This document shows, piece by piece, positions 9,057-20,002 of a stretch of DNA of 64,000 bases. The translations under genes and the position numbers were made by a program. This DNA comes from an uncultured Bacteroidota bacterium (GTDB lineage: Bacteria; Bacteroidota; Bacteroidia; Flavobacteriales; Flavobacteriaceae), in the NCBI GenBank assembly GCA_902597545.1, contig CACJYD010000004.1:19988-83987 (forward strand). Reading direction: 5' to 3'. The notes below the pieces were generated by a model, which did no database searches, was not told the DNA's origin, and worked only from the letters and a program-made list of their open reading frames with translations. The stretch's first letter is position 1, and every line of letters begins with the position of its first letter.

Positions 9057-11216
9057 ATGAGTAGAATATTATTTTTTATCAGTGTATTATTTAGCGTTCT
9101 AGTTTCATGCAGCGATGATATTCAAAAATATGATGCTGATGTATATGAAAATGCAGTCAAATACTTGTCTCAAAACATGAATAAGTATGTGAAGAATAAT
9201 ATTATTTCTCAAAAATGGGAAAACGATAATTTACACTTTAGATTAAAAAGTGATACAATATTTAAATCATATAAAATTAATCTAACAAACCTTGAGCTTA
9301 CTGAGGAAGAATATCCTTTTGATAATACAAGAAGAGTTAGCTATCTTGAGTTTGTTTCACCTGACAAAGAAAAGAGTGTTTACATAAAAGATTATAATCT
9401 TTGGGTTAAAAATTTAAAAACCAACAAATCAAAACAATTAACATTTAATGGTTACCAAGATTACGGATATGGTACAAATAATGCTGGATGGATTAAAAAT
9501 GATAGGCCAGTTTTAAAGTGGTCTGATGACTCGAAAACTATTACTACTTTCAGACAAGATGCAAGAAAGGTTGGAGAAATGTATTTAACTACAACCAATG
9601 TAGGACACCCTAACCTACAAAAATGGAAATATACACTTCCTGGTGATGAAAATATATTTGAAATTGAAAGACTTTTTATTAATGTTGAGACCGGAAAAGT
9701 TACCCCTTTTAAGATGAATAGAGATTATCAAAGGTCAACTACAACGGATCATATTGCTGGCAGAGGTGGAGTATTACTTGATGCAAATTTTAGTAAGGAT
9801 GGAAAAAAATTAGCATTTATTTCTTCCTCAAGAGACCATAAAGAAGCTGATTTAAAAATAGCAGATGTTAAAACTGGAAACGTTAAATCTGTTTACAAAG
9901 AGGTGACAAAGACTTATTATGAATCAGGCGTTAATGGTGAAAATTGGAGAGTTTTTTTCAAAACAAATGAATTTTTGTGGTATTCTGAAAAGGATGATTG
10001 GGGACATCTTTATCTACATGATTTAACAACTGGAAAATTAAAGAATCAAATTACAAGTGGTGAATGGCTGGTAAGAGATGTATTACATGTTGATGAGGTA
10101 ACAAGAGAAATATTTTTTACTGGTGGCGGAAAAGAAGAAGGAAACCCATATCATGTTTATTTATATAAAGTAAACTTTGATGGTTCTGGTTTAATTTGTT
10201 TAACCCCCGAAAAAGGCACTCATAGCATCAATGCTTCGAATGACTGGGAATATTTTACAACTACTTATTCAACTTCAAAAAACCCACCTATTACACTCTT
10301 AAAAAATAGAAGTGGTGAAACACTTAAAGAAGTCAATAAAGTTGATATTTCGGAACTATTAAAAAATAACTGGCAAGAGCCAATTGAATTTTCAGTTAAG
10401 GGCAGAGATGATATAACAGATATCTATGGACTTCTTTACTTACCTAGTTTTTACAATGAAAATCACAATTACCCTGTGCTTAATTATATATATCCAGGTC
10501 CCCAATCTGGAAGTATAGGTAATTATTCATTCTCTGTTGCTAAAAGAGATTTTCAAGCATTAGCCGAGCTGGGGTTCATAGTAATAGGAGTTGATGCAAT
10601 GGGAACACCGGGTAGATCAAAGTCATTTCATGATGCGTATTACGGAAATATGGGTGATAATGGATTGCCAGATAATATAAAAGCCATAAAAGATCTTTCA
10701 AAAATTTATAAAGGAATGGATACTGATCGTGTTGGTATTTGGGGTCATTCAGGCGGAGGCTTTGCATCAACCAGAGCAATTTTAGAGTATCCTGAATTTT
10801 ATGATGTTGCGGTTTCAAGCTCTGGTAATCATGACAATAGAAATTATGAAGCAGACTGGGGAGAAAAATGGCAGGGACTTTTAGAATATATTGATAATGA
10901 TGCCAGCGATGGAGAAAATAATTATGATCTAAAAAAGACTAATTATGATAATCAAGCTAATCAGCTTTTAGCAAAAAATTTAAAAGGCAAATTATTACTA
11001 GCTCATGGTAATTTAGATGATAATGTTCCGCCATATTCTACACTTTTGGTTGTAGATGCTTTAATAAAAGAAAATAAAGATTTTGATCTAATTATTTTTC
11101 CAAACAAAAGGCATGGCTATGGAGATATGAATGACTATTTTACAAGAAGAAAGTGGGATTATTTCGTTAAAAATTTAAAAGGCATAGAACCTCCAAAAGA
11201 GTTTGAGATCAATTAA
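9057..11216 (+). CDS. S9 family peptidase (dipeptidyl peptidase IV-like)
   Basis: DPPIV N-domain plus GIWGHSGGGFAS nucleophile elbow, DDNVPP and HGY catalytic contexts. Confidence 0.92.
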   Translation: MSRILFFISVLFSVLVSCSDDIQKYDADVYENAVKYLSQNMNKYVKNNIISQKWENDNLHFRLKSDTIFKSYKINLTNLELTEEEYPFDNTRRVSYLEFVSPDKEKSVYIKDYNLWVKNLKTNKSKQLTFNGYQDYGYGTNNAGWIKNDRPVLKWSDDSKTITTFRQDARKVGEMYLTTTNVGHPNLQKWKYTLPGDENIFEIERLFINVETGKVTPFKMNRDYQRSTTTDHIAGRGGVLLDANFSKDGKKLAFISSSRDHKEADLKIADVKTGNVKSVYKEVTKTYYESGVNGENWRVFFKTNEFLWYSEKDDWGHLYLHDLTTGKLKNQITSGEWLVRDVLHVDEVTREIFFTGGGKEEGNPYHVYLYKVNFDGSGLICLTPEKGTHSINASNDWEYFTTTYSTSKNPPITLLKNRSGETLKEVNKVDISELLKNNWQEPIEFSVKGRDDITDIYGLLYLPSFYNENHNYPVLNYIYPGPQSGSIGNYSFSVAKRDFQALAELGFIVIGVDAMGTPGRSKSFHDAYYGNMGDNGLPDNIKAIKDLSKIYKGMDTDRVGIWGHSGGGFASTRAILEYPEFYDVAVSSSGNHDNRNYEADWGEKWQGLLEYIDNDASDGENNYDLKKTNYDNQANQLLAKNLKGKLLLAHGNLDDNVPPYSTLLVVDALIKENKDFDLIIFPNKRHGYGDMNDYFTRRKWDYFVKNLKGIEPPKEFEIN

Positions 11217-11217
11217 G

Positions 11218-11913
11218 TTATTTGAATATTTTCTTTAAAGTTTTTGAAGTTATTCCCCACAAAATAAAACCACTCATTACTGTAAATAGACCCATTAAAG
11301 AAAAAATTCTAATTAATTTATTATTAAAATCATCTCTTGTTTCATAATCCATTGTATGTGTCATCCATAAAAAGTCAAACCATCTCCAATCTCTATGTCT
11401 TACTGTTTGGAACTGCCCATCTAACGCAGAAACATATGATTTTAAATTTTCTGTTCCTTCATAAGAAATTACGAAAGCTGGAAGAGGACGTCCTCTGTAT
11501 TCGTGATGATTTCCAACCTCATATATCTTCTCAACAAGGCTAATTTTATACTGGTCTAAAATATTTTCATTTGAAATTGAAATAGCTTCTTCTTTTGTTA
11601 TAGAATCTTTTATAGACCCATTAATAGCATTTACCAAAAGTTCGCTATTTATCCAATAATATGGTACATTGTTGAAATCTCTTAAAGATATTGTTTTGAT
11701 ACCATCTTTATAGTCTAAGTCTGAGGGGCTAATTAAATTTTTATATTCCTTTTGGACCTTATTTTTTTTGAATTGATCTCCATGAATTTCATCTAAATTA
11801 GTCCATGAAAAATAAAGGCCACTTATTGTCCAAAATAGAAATTGGATTCCTAAAAATAAGCCAAGATATCTATGGACTTTTCTAAACTTGAGTGATGTTT
11901 TAGCAGAAACCAA
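11218..11913 (-). CDS. PepSY-type membrane protein
   Basis: KVHRYLGLFLGIQFLFWTISGLYFSW N-terminus and C-terminal TM, typical short PepSY TM protein. Confidence 0.75.
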   Translation of the reverse strand: MVSAKTSLKFRKVHRYLGLFLGIQFLFWTISGLYFSWTNLDEIHGDQFKKNKVQKEYKNLISPSDLDYKDGIKTISLRDFNNVPYYWINSELLVNAINGSIKDSITKEEAISISNENILDQYKISLVEKIYEVGNHHEYRGRPLPAFVISYEGTENLKSYVSALDGQFQTVRHRDWRWFDFLWMTHTMDYETRDDFNNKLIRIFSLMGLFTVMSGFILWGITSKTLKKIFK

Positions 11914-11926
11914 GACAGATTACCAT

Positions 11927-12265
11927 TTATTCTGGATCACGATATTTACAACAGCCGTGAAGATTATCATATACTTCGTCAGTTGCCTTATATGATGAAT
12001 TATCATGACCAACATCAGCAATTTTCTTTTTAACATCATCAATAGAAACTTTAGTACTATTGTAGATGATTGAAAAGTTCTTTGACTGAGGGCTCCAACT
12101 CACATACTTTACACCTTTGAGGGATAAGGTTGCAGACTCAATTCTTTTTTTACACATCTCACAATTACCGCTAACTTCAAAAGTATCTCTAGCATTTTTT
12201 TCTTTGGTTTGTGAAAAAGAAATTAATGGGATAACTAATAATAAAAGAAAAATAATATTTTTCAT
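11927..12265 (-). CDS. Periplasmic heavy-metal-associated (HMA) domain protein
   Basis: Signal peptide; FEVSGNCEMCKKRIE (CxxC metal site); C-terminal HGCCKYRDPE. Confidence 0.85.
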   Translation of the reverse strand: MKNIIFLLLLVIPLISFSQTKEKNARDTFEVSGNCEMCKKRIESATLSLKGVKYVSWSPQSKNFSIIYNSTKVSIDDVKKKIADVGHDNSSYKATDEVYDNLHGCCKYRDPE

Positions 12266-12269
12266 AATA

Positions 12270-14492
12270 CTAATTTAATATTTTATAACGTAATCCTAAG
12301 TAATATATCGAACCAAAAATTGGGCCATGAACAATTGAAGCATCAAAATTTGGATCAAAAGGATTATTGGACATAATTATCGGATTATCTTGTTTAAAGT
12401 TATTGATATTTTCACCTCCTAAGTAAACTTCAAATTTATTACTAAAAACTCTGGTAATTTGAGAGTTAACAGAAAAATGAGGATCAACAAGTTCAAAACT
12501 ATCTCTTGGGTTTTGCATTAATCTTTGTTTACCTAATCTATTATATGTTATATCAAATTTCCAATTTTTATCATTTACTTTATTTGATTCAATCCCATAG
12601 TTGAAAAAGATAATATTTCTAGGTTGAATAGGTTTTTCTTTCAACCCGGATTTATAATATGATTTAACATCATACTTTTTATAAGCAGCCGTTAAATTCC
12701 AATTGTTTTTAGAAAAAAGAAATTCGAGTTGATAGTTGTCTGATTTAGACTTTCCAAATGTTGAATTATAAAAATTAAATTCACCAAAAGTCTCGTAATC
12801 CAAGATCACTTTATTATCAAAAATTGTTTTGTAAAAGTCAAAAATTAAGTTTCCTTGTCCTCCAAATAGAAAAACTTTGTGATCTAGACTAAAGCCTAAG
12901 TTAGTAGCCTTTTCCGGATCAACACCATATAATTTTTCGGCAAATGTTTTATTAATATTTTTTCTATTAGATAAAAATAAAACTTGATTTTCAGCAAATA
13001 TATTAGCAATTTTTCTACCCGTTCCTAATGATCCCTTTATTGAAAAATTATCATTTAATGAATATCTAAAATGCAACCTTGGGGTAAAGAATGAACCTAA
13101 ATTGTTATGAATATCATACCTGAGTCCAAAAATCAAATTAAAATTGTTAGTGTTGTCGAAACTGTATTCAAAAAAACCTCCAAATGATGAATCAACTCTG
13201 CTTAAATCAGACTTGAATACGTACTCATGATAGTCATCGCTAGAAAAATTTAATCCTACTTTTATTTTATTTTTTGTATTTGAAATAATTGAATTATAAA
13301 TCAAATTAGTAAAGAAGCTCTTTTGAGAAATATCATAATCATTTAGACCATAATATGATTCTTGATCATGAAAATTATATGCAAATTGAAACCCTAAACT
13401 TTGATATGGAATATTAGGATTTACATAACCAAGTTTAAAAGACGAATCAAATCTATTTGTAAAAATCTCTCCTCCCCAAACTCTTGATAAATCTGATTTT
13501 TCATTAAAGTCAACACTACCAATTTTTTTATTATCATCTAAGTATCTGATATTTAAAAAACTTACTAATCCATTAGATGCATCCGTAAATTGCCATTTAC
13601 TTAAAAGGTTGATTTGATCTTGAATTGGTTTGTCCAAAAATAAATCTCCATTCTTATCATTCGCTCTTTTTCTATCATTGTAATGAATGAATAATGTGTT
13701 TTGTAATTTTTCACTCCATTTAGATCTTACATGTGCATTTGCCTCAATCCTACCATCAATACTATTGAACAAATTAAAAAAGAAAGGCATGTCACTGGAA
13801 GGTTTTTTAATTTCGTAATTAATCTGTCCAGCAATACTTTCATAACCATTTGTTACACTACCCATTCCTTTAGTAACCTGAATACTTTCAATCCAAGTTC
13901 CTGGTGTAAAGCCTAAACCAAAAGTTTGTGAGGCTCCTCTTACCATCGGAATATTTTCCTCCGTTATAAGAATGTAAGGACTTTTCAATCCTAACATTTC
14001 AATTTGCTTAGTACCTGTGATTGCATCATTATGGTTGACATCAACGGATGGGTTTGTTTCAAAACTTTCTGATAGATTACAACAAGCTGCTTTTAATAGT
14101 TCCTCTTCGCTAATCATAACAACATTTTGAGGCATTAAATAGGTTCTTTGAGCTGAGCTTCTCCTTTTTGAAACTGTAACTTCACTTAATTCATTTTGAT
14201 CAGAAAATTTGAGGTAATGTGTTATGTATTTATTATCATTAACATCTAAAGTATCAGTATTAAAACCAATATAACTGATAATTAGTTTATTTGTACTTTG
14301 CTCTTTATCAATTTTAAACTCTCCATTGGATTTTGTTATAACTCCTTTACTTGTTCCTTGCCAAAAAACATTAGCACCAGAAATTGGAAAGTCAACACCC
14401 TCGTCTTCAAATAATACTTTACCAGAAATTACATCTTGAGAATAAATAAAATTTATTGATGAGATAAATAGTATATATAGAAATTTTTTCAT
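12270..14492 (-). CDS. TonB-dependent receptor with carboxypeptidase-like regulatory domain; probably metal-related
   Basis: CarboxypepD-like N-terminus, plug (EELLKAACCNLSESFETNPSVDV...), long beta-barrel. Confidence 0.88.
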   Translation of the reverse strand: MKKFLYILFISSINFIYSQDVISGKVLFEDEGVDFPISGANVFWQGTSKGVITKSNGEFKIDKEQSTNKLIISYIGFNTDTLDVNDNKYITHYLKFSDQNELSEVTVSKRRSSAQRTYLMPQNVVMISEEELLKAACCNLSESFETNPSVDVNHNDAITGTKQIEMLGLKSPYILITEENIPMVRGASQTFGLGFTPGTWIESIQVTKGMGSVTNGYESIAGQINYEIKKPSSDMPFFFNLFNSIDGRIEANAHVRSKWSEKLQNTLFIHYNDRKRANDKNGDLFLDKPIQDQINLLSKWQFTDASNGLVSFLNIRYLDDNKKIGSVDFNEKSDLSRVWGGEIFTNRFDSSFKLGYVNPNIPYQSLGFQFAYNFHDQESYYGLNDYDISQKSFFTNLIYNSIISNTKNKIKVGLNFSSDDYHEYVFKSDLSRVDSSFGGFFEYSFDNTNNFNLIFGLRYDIHNNLGSFFTPRLHFRYSLNDNFSIKGSLGTGRKIANIFAENQVLFLSNRKNINKTFAEKLYGVDPEKATNLGFSLDHKVFLFGGQGNLIFDFYKTIFDNKVILDYETFGEFNFYNSTFGKSKSDNYQLEFLFSKNNWNLTAAYKKYDVKSYYKSGLKEKPIQPRNIIFFNYGIESNKVNDKNWKFDITYNRLGKQRLMQNPRDSFELVDPHFSVNSQITRVFSNKFEVYLGGENINNFKQDNPIIMSNNPFDPNFDASIVHGPIFGSIYYLGLRYKILN

Positions 14493-14527
14493 TTTTATTT
14501 CGAACTAACGAAACATATTATTTGGAG

Positions 14528-14566
14528 CAAAAATAGCACAGTTTTAGATGATTTAAGCTATTTTTG
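14528..14566. promoter_or_regulatory. Divergent promoter pair: 10-bp perfect inverted repeat CAAAAATAGC...GCTATTTTTG carrying a TAnnTTTG (-7) on each strand
   Basis: TATTTTTG on + at 14559-14566 and on - at 14528-14535, between the divergent genes 14492(-) and 14580(+). Confidence 0.55.
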
Positions 14567-14579
14567 ATTAAGTTTTTAA

Positions 14580-14807
14580 ATGAGTACGCTAGAGCTAATA
14601 GGTTGGATAGGAAATACATTCGTAATTATATCTTTCTTGCATAATGACACCTTAAAACTCAGATCTTATAACTTGGTAGGGGCATCTGCATGGCTCATTT
14701 ATGGAATTGTAGCAAATTCTTATTCAATCATTTTTCTTAATGTTGTAGTTATCTCAATACAAATTTTTAAAATTTCTCAAATACTAAGAGACAAGAAAAA
14801 ATTATAG
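14580..14807 (+). CDS. Small YgjV-like inner membrane protein
   Basis: 75 aa with GWIGNTFVIISFLHNDTLKLRSYNLVGASAWLIYGI, hydrophobic. Confidence 0.6.
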   Translation: MSTLELIGWIGNTFVIISFLHNDTLKLRSYNLVGASAWLIYGIVANSYSIIFLNVVVISIQIFKISQILRDKKKL

Positions 14808-16532
14808 TTTTTTTACCTCCACCCAAAAGGGTAAAATGTTTTTTCGATTTATTGTTAAAAATGGTATTAAATCGAAATCTCCTTCATCAACTTTAATATT
14901 TTCCATGCTAGCAAATCCTTTATCATCAAGGTATATCTTTTTTGAATGGACACTATTCCCAATCTCCAAAGTCATTTGCCCATCACTCTGCTCAACATTA
15001 TTAAATTTGAATTTAAAATTATATACACCACTTTGAAAATTAACTCTCCATAAACCGTATTTCTCATTTTGAGCCCAAATACCTCTTTGTCCACCTGCAT
15101 CATTTCTGTTTAAAATTGTAGGGTTTTCATAAATACTCCCTAAGTGAATTCTAGGCTTATTTACCAAGTTTTTTGATTTTATTAATTCATCATACACATC
15201 ATCCATTCTATTTTTCATGTCCATTGCGAGTTGGTTTTTCTCTAAAATTAAATTTTTAGATTCAGTAGGATCATTAACCAAATCATACAATTCAAAATTT
15301 TCAATTTGTGAATCATAATCGGTGTTTCCAACAAGCTTATAGTTATCACTATTTAATGAAATATTTTTATATAGCTCAGGTGATTTTCTTGTCCAGTAAG
15401 AGAAAAAATCTCTATTATTTTTATCAATATTTTCATCAAATAAATCAATTCCATCTATTTTTCTATCAGAGGGAATTGTTAGGTTACATAGTTTAGACAA
15501 GGTTGGAAGAACATCAATATGAGCGCCAAAAAAATCTATATCCTTTGCCTTTTTATAAAGTTTGGGATAGCTAAAGTAAAGGGGAACTTTAATGCCCCCA
15601 TTATAAACCTGACTCTTTAAACCTCTAAGATTTGAAACATATCTTGTTTGCTGAGGACCATTATCAGTTAAAAAAATAACAATTGTGTTTTCTTTAATAT
15701 CTAATTCCTCAAGCTTATATAAAAGCTTTCCAAAATTTTCATCAATATTGGTAACCATACCATAAATCTTTTTTGCATCATTAACATCTCTTTCAGTCAT
15801 TTCAGAAGTTACTTCTTCATAAAAATTTGAAGGATCAATATCCTTATATAAATCATAATATTTTTCAGGGACTTGCAAAGGAGTGTGAGGAGCATTGAAT
15901 GATAAATAGCAAAAAAACTGATTCGATTTATTTTGTTCAATAAACTTTAAAGCCTCATCAGTGAAAATATCTGAACAATATCCCTCATATTCTTTTATTT
16001 CATTGTTATGCCATAAAGCTGGATCAAAATAGCTCTCATTTCCAGCATAATAATTTGTAAAATCTCCAACTTGACCTATACCTCCTGCTAAATGAATTAA
16101 TGATTCCTGAAAACCTTGATCAGACGGTCTTGAGGGATAGTTATCTCCTAAGTGCCATTTTCCAAAAATTCCAGTTTTGTAATTTTTTTCAGCAAAAATT
16201 TCAGCTAATGTTATTTCACTAGATGACATTATTGCGCCACCATTATATGTATCAGTAACTCCCGTTCTAAGAGAATACCTTCCAGTTAATAAACTAGATC
16301 TAGTAGGAGCACAAACTGGGGAAACATGAAAGTTATTGAACCTTAAACTCTCACTAGCAAATTTGTCAAGGTTAGGAGTAATTATATTTTTATTGCCATT
16401 GTAGCCAATATCTCCATAACCCTGATCATCTGTAATTACTATAATAACATTTGGATTACTTGTTTCAGAATTATTATTGCATGAAAGCAATAAGCTAGAT
16501 AAAATGAAGAAAAATAATATGTTGTATTTCAT
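14802..16532 (-). CDS. Sulfatase (arylsulfatase family), lipoprotein
   Basis: VIIVITDDQGYGDIGYNG; formylglycine motif CAPTRSSLLTGR; GKWHLG. Confidence 0.95.
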   Translation of the reverse strand: MKYNILFFFILSSLLLSCNNNSETSNPNVIIVITDDQGYGDIGYNGNKNIITPNLDKFASESLRFNNFHVSPVCAPTRSSLLTGRYSLRTGVTDTYNGGAIMSSSEITLAEIFAEKNYKTGIFGKWHLGDNYPSRPSDQGFQESLIHLAGGIGQVGDFTNYYAGNESYFDPALWHNNEIKEYEGYCSDIFTDEALKFIEQNKSNQFFCYLSFNAPHTPLQVPEKYYDLYKDIDPSNFYEEVTSEMTERDVNDAKKIYGMVTNIDENFGKLLYKLEELDIKENTIVIFLTDNGPQQTRYVSNLRGLKSQVYNGGIKVPLYFSYPKLYKKAKDIDFFGAHIDVLPTLSKLCNLTIPSDRKIDGIDLFDENIDKNNRDFFSYWTRKSPELYKNISLNSDNYKLVGNTDYDSQIENFELYDLVNDPTESKNLILEKNQLAMDMKNRMDDVYDELIKSKNLVNKPRIHLGSIYENPTILNRNDAGGQRGIWAQNEKYGLWRVNFQSGVYNFKFKFNNVEQSDGQMTLEIGNSVHSKKIYLDDKGFASMENIKVDEGDFDLIPFLTINRKNILPFWVEVKKL

Positions 16533-16548
16533 GGAAAAATTAGCTTTT

Positions 16549-17454
16549 CTAATCTATTATTCCATCAATATTATAGCTAGAAACAAATTCCCAAATTAAA
16601 CCGCTAGTATTTTTACCGTTATAATTTAATTTATCATCCCAATAATGGCCACCTCCTATTATTTTAATATGTTCAACATAAATATCTCCAGCATCATTAT
16701 AGTATTTATACTGTTCTATTGAACCATCTTGATTAGTTAATAAATCTTCATTTGGTGTGGTGTTAAAATTTTTCCACCAATCAACTACTTCTGGAATTGA
16801 TGGATAATATATATTACCATCATATGGAACATCAAAATCATCCGTTCCATGAATATTAATCATTGCCGTAGGGAATTGAGCATCACAACTTTGGTAACTA
16901 TCATCTAACATAGTACCAGCAACTGAACCAATCGCAGCAAATTTTTTGGAGTTACAAGCTAAATAATATGACATAAAACCTCCATTTGAATATCCAGCAG
17001 CGTATATTCTTTTACTATCAATTACAGGATAATCAACTATTAATTGATCAATTAAATTTTCAATGAAACCAATATCATCAACATCACTTTTATTATCAGC
17101 AGAGGGATTAGAACAATTCCAATGTGAGCCAGTACCACCTAAATCAAGACCTTGAGGATAGACAACTATAAAATTATTACTCTCTGCTAAATCTCTCATA
17201 TCTGCCGAATTAATGAATTGAGTAGCAATTCCTCCAAAACCATGAAAAACAAACATCAATGGATAATCAATTTCAGAATCATAAGAATCAGGAATATAGA
17301 CAAGATAGTTTCTATTCACATTGTCATGAGTTAAAGTTTTTGTTTGAAGTCCTGTTATAATTCCATCCTCATCAACCTGAGTATTATCTTCACTCTTACA
17401 TGAAATAATCATTAATGATAAAATGAAAAAGGATAAATATTTTTTGCAATTCAT
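16549..17454 (-). CDS. Poly(3-hydroxybutyrate)-depolymerase/feruloyl-esterase-like lipoprotein hydrolase
   Basis: MFVFHGFGG, YAAGYSNGGFMSYYLAC nucleophile elbow, GGGHYW. Confidence 0.8.
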   Translation of the reverse strand: MNCKKYLSFFILSLMIISCKSEDNTQVDEDGIITGLQTKTLTHDNVNRNYLVYIPDSYDSEIDYPLMFVFHGFGGIATQFINSADMRDLAESNNFIVVYPQGLDLGGTGSHWNCSNPSADNKSDVDDIGFIENLIDQLIVDYPVIDSKRIYAAGYSNGGFMSYYLACNSKKFAAIGSVAGTMLDDSYQSCDAQFPTAMINIHGTDDFDVPYDGNIYYPSIPEVVDWWKNFNTTPNEDLLTNQDGSIEQYKYYNDAGDIYVEHIKIIGGGHYWDDKLNYNGKNTSGLIWEFVSSYNIDGIID

Positions 17455-17469
17455 ATTATTAAAATTATG

Positions 17470-19953
17470 TTATTTAGACTGTGGAATATCTATATTAATT
17501 TCGACCATATCCACAAGATTATTTTCACTTCCAAGTAGATATTTAGAAAAATGATTCGCTCGAAGCCAAAAATTATATTCAGACATATTCCCAAAACCAT
17601 GTCTTTGACTAGGTAATATCATAAAACCAAATTTTTTATTTGCTTTTATTAAGGCATTCGCCATTCTATAAGTAGCCCCAGGATGAACATTATTATCCAT
17701 ATCTCCAGTTACCAAATATAAATGTCCTTTCAAATTCTTTGCCAACGATTGATTCTTATCAATATCATAAATGTATTTAATATTTCCATCATCATCGGTT
17801 TCCTCTAAAATACCATGATGCGTTTCACTCCACCAGCTATTATAAATAGAGTTATCATGGTTTCCTGCTTGAGAATACGCAACTTTGAAGAAATCAGGGT
17901 AAACTAAAATCGCTGCAGTTGACATAAAACCACCACCACTGTGACCATAAATTCCTACTCGATTAATATCAATAAAATCGTGTCTGTTTGCTAATTGTTG
18001 TGCAACATATTTTTTATCAGCTAAGCCATAATCTCTTAAGTTTCCATAGCCATAATTATGATACCATTTTGATCTATCTGGATGACCTCCTCTATTCCCT
18101 AAAGTGATTACAATAAAACCTAACTGAGCCATTCTATCAAGCCTATCCATTCTAACTGAGAAAGACTTATTGACTGATTCGGTTTGAGGGCCTGGGTAAA
18201 CATATTCTAATAAGGGATATTTTTTATTTTCATCAAAATCAAAGGGTTTGTAAATAACTCCATACAAATCTGTTATTCCATCATCTGCTTTTGCTTTAAA
18301 TGTTTCTGGAAATTTATATCCTGATTCAAATAAAGCACTTAAATCAGCAGTCTCCAGATTCATTATCACACTTCCATCAGAGTTTATAAGATTAGATTTT
18401 GGTGTTGTATTTACCCTGGAAAAATTATTAACAAAAAACTTATGATTATCTGAAGGGTATGTCATTGTATTGAAGTCACCCTTATTTAATAATTTGGGTA
18501 CTCCACCATTTAAAGAAATTTTATAAGTATGTTCATAATAAGGATCAATTTCTTTATTTACTCCATGTGCACTGAAAAATAAAAAGTTTGATTTTTGATC
18601 GTAATACTTAATATTATCACTATGAAAAGGGCCACTAGTAATTCGGTTTAACAAATTCCCATTTATATCATGCCTGTAAAAATGTGCCCATCCATCTTTC
18701 TCAGACCAATGTATCATTTCAGTTTCATTTTTAATTAAGTACAATGGTCTTGTTTCAATGTAAGTATTCATTCTTTCTTCAATTAATACTTCTACCTCTC
18801 CAGTGTTAATGTCAGCTCTACATACATCCATTTTTTTTCTATCTCTACTCGTTATATTAAAATATATTTTTCCTTTATCAGACAATAATAATGTAGGCCT
18901 AAATTCATCATCATAACTAGACGGTTTAGTTCTTTTACTATGAATATTAATTCCACTTATGTAGGAGATTGTTTTTTGCTTGATTGAGTCAATTTGAACT
19001 TTTCTTATATCTTTAGATTTTATATCAAAGATCAAAATTTCGTGAGTGTACTCTGCTTCCTCACCAGCCATATGATATTTATACGTTTCGAGTGTAGGTC
19101 TTTTTTTACCAACAGAATTTATTACCCACAAATCTTTAATTTTTCGTCTGTCAGTTTTTTGATATACAAAATTTTTGGAATCAGATGACCAATACCCTCT
19201 TATTGGAAATTTATCATTTTTCATTTTTTCAATATCTTCATTATCCATTCCTCTATTGTATCCTCCATATCCAAAATGTTCAACACCATCTTTTGTCCAC
19301 TGATTTTCTACTATAGTTGAATCTTTTTCATCAGCTACTGCCTTTAAAAAGTTTTCCTTATCCATCCAATATAGATTGTGTTTTTTTGAATAAAGTACAA
19401 TTGTACTATCAGGTGCTACATTTGCCCATTTTTTCCACTTCTCGTCTTTCTTTTTTTCATTATTAATGATTGTTAGTCCATTGCCTCCAAGTTTATATTC
19501 AAGAAAGAAAACCTTTTTTTCTTTGCTTTTCTTTTTTAAAGTATCAGAGGACTCTACAAGTTCTGAAGATGTAACCCTAAATCTAATAGCAGTTTCATTT
19601 TTAACAAACTTGAAATTAAACTTTGGAAGGTGTTTACCATCATAAGGATCCTTTGTGATTTCTGTTAACCATGCAGCCATTTTATCATTATCAAATAATT
19701 CTGACTTTGTTCTTCTATCTGCATCCACTAAATAATATTTAGAACCATTAGTTGTTTTATATTGATACCAAAATTTATTTCCGTTTTTAAGCCAATGAGG
19801 ATTAACGGTTGTTGAATGAACTAGTTTAGCTAAATTTTTTGGAGAAAACTTATAAGCTAATTCATAGTTTGCCTTGTTAGTATCATGAGATTGACTAAAA
19901 CTCAGATAAGTAAATAAAATAAATAAACTATAACACAATTTTTTCATAAACAC
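17470..19953 (-). CDS. S9 family peptidase (dipeptidyl peptidase IV-like)
   Basis: GIYGHSGGGFMS, TGDMDNNVHPG, RHGFG catalytic contexts; signal peptide. Confidence 0.92.
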   Translation of the reverse strand: MFMKKLCYSLFILFTYLSFSQSHDTNKANYELAYKFSPKNLAKLVHSTTVNPHWLKNGNKFWYQYKTTNGSKYYLVDADRRTKSELFDNDKMAAWLTEITKDPYDGKHLPKFNFKFVKNETAIRFRVTSSELVESSDTLKKKSKEKKVFFLEYKLGGNGLTIINNEKKKDEKWKKWANVAPDSTIVLYSKKHNLYWMDKENFLKAVADEKDSTIVENQWTKDGVEHFGYGGYNRGMDNEDIEKMKNDKFPIRGYWSSDSKNFVYQKTDRRKIKDLWVINSVGKKRPTLETYKYHMAGEEAEYTHEILIFDIKSKDIRKVQIDSIKQKTISYISGINIHSKRTKPSSYDDEFRPTLLLSDKGKIYFNITSRDRKKMDVCRADINTGEVEVLIEERMNTYIETRPLYLIKNETEMIHWSEKDGWAHFYRHDINGNLLNRITSGPFHSDNIKYYDQKSNFLFFSAHGVNKEIDPYYEHTYKISLNGGVPKLLNKGDFNTMTYPSDNHKFFVNNFSRVNTTPKSNLINSDGSVIMNLETADLSALFESGYKFPETFKAKADDGITDLYGVIYKPFDFDENKKYPLLEYVYPGPQTESVNKSFSVRMDRLDRMAQLGFIVITLGNRGGHPDRSKWYHNYGYGNLRDYGLADKKYVAQQLANRHDFIDINRVGIYGHSGGGFMSTAAILVYPDFFKVAYSQAGNHDNSIYNSWWSETHHGILEETDDDGNIKYIYDIDKNQSLAKNLKGHLYLVTGDMDNNVHPGATYRMANALIKANKKFGFMILPSQRHGFGNMSEYNFWLRANHFSKYLLGSENNLVDMVEINIDIPQSK

Positions 19954-20002
19954 CTACAATTAAGTTAATTAAATATAAAAGATAGAATTAAAAATACAAT
20001 TT

